The notes under the pieces are model-generated. The model had not been told where the DNA came from. It ran no database searches and saw only the letters and a list, made by a program, of their open reading frames with translations. From the NCBI GenBank assembly GCA_039183535.1, contig JBCDBO010000058.1, forward strand, positions 1-20,037: DNA of 20,037 nucleotides, in the 5' to 3' direction. Shown piece by piece: positions 14,713 through 20,037 of the stretch. The translations under genes were made by a program, and so were the position numbers. Each line of letters starts with the position of its first letter. Positions within the stretch are counted from its first letter, which is position 1. Source of the DNA: JBCAXA01 sp039183535. Lineage in GTDB: Bacteria; Pseudomonadota; Gammaproteobacteria; Steroidobacterales; Woeseiaceae.

Positions 14713-15848
14713 AATTCATTCCTTATTAACTGAAGTATTTGGATTCGCCGCAGAAAGGCGGGCTGGCGGTGCTCGATGGGCAGCGCCAATGCGTCCAGAA
14801 TCTGCTGAGCGTCGCGGCCGCTCATTGCGGCGAGCTGGCGGGATTGCTCGGCGGCCGACTGTCGGCCGATTCCAGGCGCGCGACGCTCTGCCGCACTCAA
14901 CAACTCATCGACGGCACCGGCGAGCAGCGCATCGTTGGAGCGATGACGCCAGCTAAAGGCGCCGGTGGCGTCGATGTGCTCGATGATCGATCGTCGATTG
15001 AGCGTCATCGTTCTAACGCTGGGCCCAAAACGCGGGATCACCGACCACAGCCACAGTACGAGCAGTATGGCGGCGCTGGCTAAGACGTACGGCGCGTGCT
15101 TGCGCAGCAATTGCCACAGCGACTCGAACGACTCGTCGTAGATCAGCCAAACCTTACCCGACGTCAAGTTGCCGTCGACGATGTCCATGAGCAATCTGCT
15201 GTGATTGAACTCTGGCAGCGTGTCATTCTCGAAAAACGGGCCGGCGACAACCGTCACAAAGCCATCGCCGAATCGACGGCGCACGACAATGGCCTTGTCG
15301 TTCGAGACCAACGTCGAGTAATCAATAACGTTTCCGCGCAGCTCAATCGCGTAGTCGGTAAGATCAAGATCGATCAGGTAATCACTGTCTGTATCGTCCG
15401 ATTCTGCTGCGTCCGGGTCGGACTCATTTGAGTCTTCCGACTCGTCGGCCGAGTCGATGTCTACAAGGCGAAAACCGAGTCGCCAAAGAAAACTGTCGCT
15501 GGCGCTGGTGCGCTCTTCTGGCGGCAATACGACGAGATGCCCACCACTGTTCAACCAATCGGTCAGTGCCGATTCATTGTTGGCACTACCGAGCTGTGCT
15601 GACAATGGTGCGATGATCGTGTCTTCGACGGCCGGCAACCACTCTGTAGCGACCAGTGTGGCGCGCGAGGCGGCCTCGATGTCGAGCTCTTCGAGCAACA
15701 GCTGCGCAGCCAGCAGTTCGTTGTAACGTGCTTCGCCGCGGTAACCGGTATAACGGGTGTCGGTGACTTTCTCGTGCGTGGTGAAAAACCAGCCGATAAA
15801 CAGCGCTAAGGCAAGCGCTACTAACAACCCGGCTATTCGCGCGCTCAT
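14709..15848 (-). CDS. DUF4350 domain-containing membrane protein
   Basis: 379 residues from ATG 15848, which overlaps the previous stop by 4 bp (ATGA). The frame extends 28 codons further upstream, but those codons lie inside the DUF4129 gene. TM1 spans residues 5-22, then YTGYRGEARYNELLAAQLLLEEL (33-55) is the DUF4350 opening, a GATase-like alpha/beta region outside the membrane. An acidic stretch rich in Asp, Glu and Ser at residues 130-165 interrupts it. TM2 lies near 258-278 (YVLASAAILLVLWLW), and a basic cytoplasmic C-terminal region follows. No enzyme activity is established for this family; it is a regular member of MoxR/DUF58/DUF4129 clusters. The loop carrying DUF4350 should face the periplasm. 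Confidence 0.85.
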   Translation of the reverse strand: MSARIAGLLVALALALFIGWFFTTHEKVTDTRYTGYRGEARYNELLAAQLLLEELDIEAASRATLVATEWLPAVEDTIIAPLSAQLGSANNESALTDWLNSGGHLVVLPPEERTSASDSFLWRLGFRLVDIDSADESEDSNESDPDAAESDDTDSDYLIDLDLTDYAIELRGNVIDYSTLVSNDKAIVVRRRFGDGFVTVVAGPFFENDTLPEFNHSRLLMDIVDGNLTSGKVWLIYDESFESLWQLLRKHAPYVLASAAILLVLWLWSVIPRFGPSVRTMTLNRRSIIEHIDATGAFSWRHRSNDALLAGAVDELLSAAERRAPGIGRQSAAEQSRQLAAMSGRDAQQILDALALPIEHRQPAFLRRIQILQLIRNEL

Positions 15849-17362
15849 GCCAGGGCACCCTCGCTGATTTGCCAATCGGCACACAGCGCGCTGAATTGGA
15901 CATCGCCTGGCGTTAGCGTACCGTAGGCACAACGTACCCAGGCATCGACAACGCGGTCGAAGTAGGCGGCAAAGTCACGACCTGTCTGCGCAACAACCGC
16001 ACGTAGGCAGTCGCCTTCCGTGGCGCTGTCTGGCAACCGAACACCATGCTTAGAGACGGCTGCGAGCACGCTACCGCGAAACAAAAGGCTGAGCGCGAGC
16101 CGTTGATCGCCTCGCTGCCAGGCCGCCATGGCCGCGGCGGGTATGTCATCGGGAAGGGAATCGCTCGAGATCTCGCCGTCTGCAAGCACAATTCGCTGTT
16201 GGTTTGCCTTCTCGCCGCGGGTGAATCGCAAGTACGGTAACCAATGTTTGATCGAGGTTGCTAGCAATACGATTAGGATGGCGACACCGATCCACAGACC
16301 GTACTGAATGAGCAAGGCGAATCCGTAGGCCAAGCCGAATTCGTCGGTCGATTCGGTCTCTTCATCGGACTCGTCCGGATTCTTCGACACCCAGCGGGTT
16401 GTTTCTTCGCGCGTAGCCAGTTCCTCACGCTCGTACGCGGCATCGAGGGCCTCATCAATATCGCTGTCTTCCCAGTAGCCGACGATGTCGGCCAATGGCT
16501 CCTCAGCGGCGCTTTGCGAATCGGGCTCGTCCTGGGCCAGTGCCCTCGGTACCACTGGGGGCAGCGATAAAACGATGGCGAGCGCCGCGGCCGCTGCCAA
16601 CTGACCTGAGCGGCGCTGCACCAGTCGGCGGAAGGAGACCTCTATATCCCATGCTTCAAGTCGCGTCCGGCAGTTGATGTACAGGCCAAAGCCCGCGCCA
16701 ACAAACCACGGGTGCAGCGCTGACTGCGCGACGTACACAAGCACGAAGCCGACGATATTGCTGACGGCGCTGGACTCGTCCGTGAATAGGTTCAACCAGT
16801 CCTTACCGATAGAGTCTTGATAGGTGGGCGGTATCAATGCCACGGTAATCAGCATGACGCCGACGTACATGCACATAACTAGGTGTTGATAGGCGACGGT
16901 AACGCCCGTACCGAAGTTGAAGATTCGCCGATTAAGTACCTTGGCGCGTTTGCGTCGCGCCTCGCCGCGCAAGCCCTCAAGCTGCGTAACCGGTAGCGCG
17001 ATTGATCGGGCGAAATGTAATCGCCACGGCGAAAGCCAGAAAATCCAATTGCGTTTGGCAAGACTCGGGGTCTTGCCGAGAGCAGATCGCCAGGTTGTCG
17101 ACTCGCCGAATAGCTTGCGCGAAATAATGTGCAGTATCGGGCCGTCCGTAACCGGCTCGAGCCAGAAGTAAAGCGCCATCGCGAGCAGTCCGTACGCCGT
17201 GAACGCCATGCTGGTGATGACCGCAGCCGCCATTGGCAGGGTCAGCGCGAACCAGGTTGCATAAATCGTCGCGGCATCACGGCGTACCATGCGGACGCCG
17301 AGATCGACGGCCTCCCATTCACTTCGCGGCCGCAGCGCGACTGTGACGTTATCGAGATTCAC
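15845..17362 (-). CDS. DUF4129 domain-containing polytopic membrane protein
   Basis: 505 residues, from a GTG start 14 bp inside the SpoIIM 3' end. Hydrophobic segments lie at about 32-66, 158-178, 200-228 and 252-272. Residues 245-276 read like a Sec signal peptide (RRLVQRRSG, hydrophobic core, PRALA then QDE). An acidic extramembrane stretch (277-342) and a final TM (343-370) lead to the cytoplasmic DUF4129 domain: AAWQRGDQRLALSLLFRGSV (413-432), then TEGDCLRAV, to the C-terminus. DUF4129 is often found with transglutaminase or MoxR/DUF58 genes, and its function is unknown. The N-terminal 240 residues look like an added membrane module. Start and overlaps indicate translational coupling on both sides. 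Confidence 0.85.
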   Translation of the reverse strand: MNLDNVTVALRPRSEWEAVDLGVRMVRRDAATIYATWFALTLPMAAAVITSMAFTAYGLLAMALYFWLEPVTDGPILHIISRKLFGESTTWRSALGKTPSLAKRNWIFWLSPWRLHFARSIALPVTQLEGLRGEARRKRAKVLNRRIFNFGTGVTVAYQHLVMCMYVGVMLITVALIPPTYQDSIGKDWLNLFTDESSAVSNIVGFVLVYVAQSALHPWFVGAGFGLYINCRTRLEAWDIEVSFRRLVQRRSGQLAAAAALAIVLSLPPVVPRALAQDEPDSQSAAEEPLADIVGYWEDSDIDEALDAAYEREELATREETTRWVSKNPDESDEETESTDEFGLAYGFALLIQYGLWIGVAILIVLLATSIKHWLPYLRFTRGEKANQQRIVLADGEISSDSLPDDIPAAAMAAWQRGDQRLALSLLFRGSVLAAVSKHGVRLPDSATEGDCLRAVVAQTGRDFAAYFDRVVDAWVRCAYGTLTPGDVQFSALCADWQISEGALA

Positions 17363-18335
17363 GTCGCCCCATTAGTCCGAAGTAAATGCCATGCACCGCC
17401 CAAAGGGCCAAACCGACGCTGTATTTCACGGTTGCTGGCGGCCATGTTGTCGATGACCAGTACGCTTCGATAAACGCGGCGATGAGCAACATGATCGCAC
17501 CGCCATAGACGAGTGGCATCACCTGCAAGGTCTTGTTGCGAATCGCTTGCCAACGACTCTCGCGCCCAGGGGCCACCGCTGCATAGCCGATGGCGAGACC
17601 GGCGCCGCCGAAGATCATGATCGCTGTCAACTCGAACGAGCTGTGGCCAGCGACAAATGTCCAGAAGGTTTCGGTGTAGCCGACCCCAGTAAGGTGACTG
17701 GCGATTGCGCCAATCGATAGCCCGTTGAACACCAGATAAAACATGCTGCCAAGGCCAAACGCGAGGCCGCCGGCGAAGGTCTGAAAGCCGATCGTCACAT
17801 TGTTATAAATGTAGAAACCGAACATCACGATGTTGTCGGTCGATTCACGCTCACGACCCAACACTCGATTGGCCGGATCGTACATCGCTTCCACGGACGC
17901 GACGGTGCCAGGATCCAACATTGCAAAGACAAGATCCGGTTTCATCTGTATGGCGATGCCCATCCCGAGCATCGTGCCGAAGAGCAGCAACGCTGAGACC
18001 GCCATAAACCGACCGTGGTCGCGAAAACAGGCCGGAAAGTCATTGGCGAGAAATCGGAGTATTGCACTCAGATAGGGCGTGCGGCTCCGGTACAGGTGGC
18101 GATGACCGTCCAGTGCGAGTTCGTTCAATCGTTGTTGCAGGCCGAGGCTGTAACACCGCGCGCGTGCCAGCGATAAGTGATGGCAGATCTGGCGGTACAG
18201 AACAGGGAACTGCACGGCAATCTCCTCGTGCAATTGTTCGTCACGACGCGCTTTGCCTTTACTGAGTTCATCCGACCACAGGCGAAATCGTTCCCAGACG
18301 GGACCATACGTTTTCTCGAAGGCCTCTTGCTTCAT
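17349..18335 (-). CDS. SpoIIM-like (stage II sporulation protein M family) membrane protein
   Basis: A 328-residue protein. Residues 1-105 are soluble, helical and highly charged. TM segments then begin at 108-130, with further helices near 172-200, 205-225, 233-255 and 270-325. The SpoIIM pattern is visible: NNVTIGFQTFAGGLAFGLGSMFYLVFNGLSIGAI (178-211) with the conserved NG, then HSSFELTAIMIFGGAGLAIGYA (231-252) in place of the usual PHG-x-x-E. In Bacillus, SpoIIM is part of the peptidoglycan-hydrolase complex at engulfment. Non-sporulating bacteria carry it in MoxR operons, where a membrane-protein or envelope role is presumed. The ATG overlaps the RDD stop by 4 bp. No cell-wall hydrolase partner is present in the window. 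Confidence 0.88.
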   Translation of the reverse strand: MKQEAFEKTYGPVWERFRLWSDELSKGKARRDEQLHEEIAVQFPVLYRQICHHLSLARARCYSLGLQQRLNELALDGHRHLYRSRTPYLSAILRFLANDFPACFRDHGRFMAVSALLLFGTMLGMGIAIQMKPDLVFAMLDPGTVASVEAMYDPANRVLGRERESTDNIVMFGFYIYNNVTIGFQTFAGGLAFGLGSMFYLVFNGLSIGAIASHLTGVGYTETFWTFVAGHSSFELTAIMIFGGAGLAIGYAAVAPGRESRWQAIRNKTLQVMPLVYGGAIMLLIAAFIEAYWSSTTWPPATVKYSVGLALWAVHGIYFGLMGRRESR

Positions 18336-19015
18336 GATGACTGATTTCCGCCGGCGACCCAGTTCGCGTAGCCGCGCAGACGGGTTGCATCGATATCGCC
18401 AAGCACGGGCTCAAGAAGCGCGGCCAGCTCTTCGGAACGCTCGTCGCTGATGTGCGCGGCCCGCTCGCCGAAGCTGACAATAGCCTGTTGTTCTTCGGGC
18501 GAAAGCGGGGCCTTCAACGGCACGACTTGGCGTCCGGTTTCGCCGTCCTTCGCGTGAGCGTCACCTGCATGAACGACGATCGTATTCGCCGCCATATCGC
18601 CCAGTCGTTGGAAGCGAGGACTTAACAAAACGGCAATGAAGCCGAATAGGAAAACGCCCGGTATGGAATCGACAAATCGAATTAAGTTTCGAACCAGCGA
18701 TCCGGACCAGCCGACCGGGGTGCCGTTGAGATTCATCACCCGGATGCGTAGCGCGCGTTTGCCCGGTGTCGCGCCGTGGTTGAATACCTCGAACAGCACA
18801 TCGTAGAACCACAACATGACGAAGGTCAGTATCAGCAAAACGCCGATACCGGAGTTTCCAAGTACCGCCAAGATCGATGCAGAGACTCCGAATGCAACGA
18901 ACTTAATAAAGGTGTCGATGAGCCAGGCCAACGAGCGTGGTGCAAGACCCGCTAGCGGCAGGTTGAGTTCAACGCCTTCTGGCGTCGCTATCGTATGAGT
19001 CGTATCGAGTAACAA
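18332..19015 (-). CDS. RDD family membrane protein
   Basis: A 227-residue inner-membrane protein, first gene of the MoxR operon. The RDD motifs are clear: R27...D34 in APRSLAWLIDTF at the first TM, TPGKRALRIRV (83-93) in the cytoplasmic loop, and RNLIRFVDSIPG (109-120) with R113 and D116. TMs lie near 29-50, 57-77 and 120-140. A soluble C-terminal region (about 165-227) rich in Glu and Ala follows. The start is TTG at 19015; the only upstream in-frame codons before a stop at 19058 include no ATG, GTG or TTG, and no strong Shine-Dalgarno site is seen. RDD proteins have been linked to ion or small-solute transport, but in MoxR clusters the role is unknown. Confidence 0.88.
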   Translation of the reverse strand: MLLDTTHTIATPEGVELNLPLAGLAPRSLAWLIDTFIKFVAFGVSASILAVLGNSGIGVLLILTFVMLWFYDVLFEVFNHGATPGKRALRIRVMNLNGTPVGWSGSLVRNLIRFVDSIPGVFLFGFIAVLLSPRFQRLGDMAANTIVVHAGDAHAKDGETGRQVVPLKAPLSPEEQQAIVSFGERAAHISDERSEELAALLEPVLGDIDATRLRGYANWVAGGNQSS

Positions 19016-19060
19016 GCCGTAGTCGCTGTCGGGGAGATGCCGATAACGGCAGATAGTTCA

Positions 19061-19095
19061 CGGTGCTGGAGATTAAATGGTAATCTGCCGCACCG
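19061..19095. promoter_or_regulatory. Nested inverted repeat in the RDD/DUF4234 divergent promoter region
   Basis: Outer arms CGGTGC (19061-19066) and GCACCG (19090-19095) and inner arms AGATTA (19070-19075) and TAATCT (19081-19086) are both perfect and share one centre, with a 5-base middle and 3-base gaps on each side. Within it, TGGTAATCT resembles an extended -10 for the plus-strand gene, and TTCACG at 19057-19062 could be its -35 with 18-bp spacing. This may be an operator over the promoter or an RNA hairpin; the sequence cannot decide. Confidence 0.5.
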
Positions 19096-19117
19096 CTGAA
19101 TGCACGAGAGGACGCCC

Positions 19118-19717
19118 GTGAGCGAAGACATTTACGCGCCACCCGAGTCGGATGTGGACTTTACTGCGACGAATCCCGATGGCGTACAGTTTTATGTCGT
19201 TAGTCTGCGCAAGTTTTTCTTGCTCTCGATTCTAACGATGAACCTGTATTACGTTTACTGGTTCTACCGAAACTGGCGTGATGTCAAACAGAGTATCGGC
19301 GGCGATGAGTGGCCAGTCATGCGGGCCATTTTCTATATCTTCTTCACGCACTCGTTGCTCGGCTTGGTTAACGACAAGCTTGAAGATACCCAGACTGATT
19401 TCAAATGGAGTCCAAGAACGACGGCTACCGCATTCGTGTTATTGACGCTTGTGGCCAATATAATCGCGAACTTCCCAGGCGAAGGCGGCTTCGGCCTCTG
19501 GGCTATCGGCATTGGTTTAGGTGCTGTCCCTATACTGGCGATCCTCCTGAGTAAGGGTCAGGCGGCTATCAATATCGCCAGCGGCGATCCAGACGGCAGC
19601 AGCAACAACGCACTGACCGTCGCTAACTGGCTCTGGATGCTGCTCGGCGTGCTGTTCTGGCTCAGCAATCTGTTTGTGGTCTATGCGCTAATCGTCGCAC
19701 CGGAGATCGTCGGCTAG
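19118..19717 (+). CDS. DUF4234 domain-containing membrane protein
   Basis: 199 residues from GTG 19118, chosen because GAGAGGA (19106-19112) lies 5 bases upstream. The ATG at 19100 would add six residues without a ribosome site. A short acidic N-terminus (SEDIYAPPESDVDF) precedes the DUF4234 signature FYVVSLRKFFLLSILTMNLY (about residues 25-44) followed by YVYWFYRNW, the first membrane hairpin. Three or four more hydrophobic stretches lie near 70-85, 110-125, 130-150 and 172-195. The family has no known function. It is transcribed away from the RDD operon and may share the 35-bp dyad with it. No partner gene follows; a tRNA comes next on the same strand. Confidence 0.85.
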   Translation: MSEDIYAPPESDVDFTATNPDGVQFYVVSLRKFFLLSILTMNLYYVYWFYRNWRDVKQSIGGDEWPVMRAIFYIFFTHSLLGLVNDKLEDTQTDFKWSPRTTATAFVLLTLVANIIANFPGEGGFGLWAIGIGLGAVPILAILLSKGQAAINIASGDPDGSSNNALTVANWLWMLLGVLFWLSNLFVVYALIVAPEIVG

Positions 19718-19792
19718 GTAAGCGCGTGTCGAGCACGCCGCGAGCGCGTAACCGAGCGTCTGCGGTGAGTCCTTTTAGCGAAGCGATGCGCG

Positions 19793-19798
19793 TATACT
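19793..19798 (+). promoter_or_regulatory. -10 element of the tRNA-Arg promoter
   Basis: TATACT matches the sigma-70 -10 consensus at five of six positions and lies about 21 bases before the tRNA 5' end, in otherwise GC-rich sequence. The -35 is poor (TCCTTT at 17-bp spacing). Confidence 0.45.
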
Positions 19799-19819
19799 GG
19801 GTATTGCGATTGCGTGTAT

Positions 19820-19896
<77 letters not shown>

Positions 19897-19931
19897 ATTG
19901 AAAAAGGGTCCTTCAGGGCCCTTTTTTAATT
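19897..19931 (+). terminator. Intrinsic terminator of the tRNA-Arg gene
   Basis: Directly after the CCA, AAAAAGGGTCC pairs with GGGCCCTTTTT around a TTCA loop (19912-19915), with one G-T wobble. Flanking AATT/AATT extends the pairing. The 3' arm provides six consecutive T. The pairing is symmetrical, so it could also act on transcripts arriving from the right. Confidence 0.85.
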
Positions 19932-19943
19932 GGCCTGTTTCTA

Positions 19944-20037
19944 GGTTCGAACCGTACCGCGCGAAGCGCGGAGGTTGGAAAAAACGCGCCAGCGTTTTTC
20001 ACCGAGCGGCGTCAGCCGCGAAGCCCGAAGGGCCGAA
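19944..20037. repeat. Chain of short GC hairpins running off the right edge
   Basis: After the terminator come the palindrome GGTTCGAACC (19944-19953) and then four small stem-loops: CCGCGC-GAA-GCGCGG (19957-19971), AAAAACGC-GCCA-GCGTTTTT (19980-19999), GCGGC-GTCA-GCCGC (20006-20019) and GCCC-GAA-GGGC (20023-20033). No coding frame is apparent. The second hairpin ends in five T and could act as another terminator. The loops are all 3-4 nt. The element probably continues beyond the window. Confidence 0.6.

Noticed and set aside
15849..15932. Upstream extension of the DUF4350 gene by 28 codons.
   Set aside because: It would overlap the DUF4129 coding region by 88 bp and adds a Cys/Arg-rich leader before a good TM start. 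The ATGA overlap at 15848 is the usual operon junction.
19724..19738. Small stem-loop just after the DUF4234 stop.
   Set aside because: A 6-bp stem including a wobble, without a T-run; recorded but not called a terminator.

Overview
The window reads as chromosomal DNA of a GC-rich, Gram-negative bacterium. Evidence: two lipoprotein-type signal peptides, Shine-Dalgarno sites, frequent GTG/TTG starts, a subclass-II bacterial ferredoxin-NADP reductase, a PepSY-type iron protein and a RDD-SpoIIM-DUF4129-DUF4350-MoxR-DUF58 operon of the kind found in Xanthomonadales-like gammaproteobacteria. A gammaproteobacterial origin (Xanthomonadales/Steroidobacterales/Woeseiales-like) is my inference; nothing here fixes the genus. 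I see no insertion sequence, transposase, integrase, phage gene or CRISPR array.

Layout. (1) 2-2301, plus strand: the 3' part of a flavin amine oxidase overlapping by one base a lipoprotein-type amidohydrolase. (2) 4027-2314, minus strand: a secreted two-domain VOC protein followed by a Rossmann oxidoreductase of the NADP/F420-reductase fold. (3) 4132-7637, plus strand: a tight four-gene unit, VOC-VOC-MFS (spinster-like)-MFS (Bcr/CflA-like), starting beside a perfect 16-bp palindrome in the divergent promoter region. (4) 10669-7651, minus strand: two very small membrane proteins, a large PepSY membrane protein and, after a 118-bp gap with a Fur-like dyad, ferredoxin-NADP reductase. This looks like a reductive iron-handling set. 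(5) 10849-11859, plus strand: an orphan beta-propeller-like lipoprotein. (6) 12231-11890, minus strand: a DUF3127 OB-fold protein ending in an SSB-like tip, with its own promoter. (7) 19015-12434, minus strand: six overlapping genes, RDD, SpoIIM-like, DUF4129, DUF4350, MoxR AAA+ ATPase and DUF58. (8) 19118-19717, plus strand: a DUF4234 membrane protein, divergent from the RDD operon across a 35-bp nested dyad. (9) 19820-19896: tRNA-Arg(CCG), a strong intrinsic terminator, then a chain of short hairpins running off the right edge.

How the genes work together. The amine oxidase/amidohydrolase and VOC/MFS groups look like small-molecule oxidation, hydrolysis, isomerisation or resistance plus transport, with unknown substrates. 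The PepSY/Fpr group would supply or accept electrons for ferric-siderophore or haem-type iron handling. The MoxR operon would be an envelope-associated ATPase/VWA-type assembly, with MoxR and the DUF58 partner in or at the cytoplasm and DUF4129, DUF4350, SpoIIM and RDD in the inner membrane. The least explained parts are the MoxR operon, the SSB-tailed DUF3127 protein and the two intergenic dyads.
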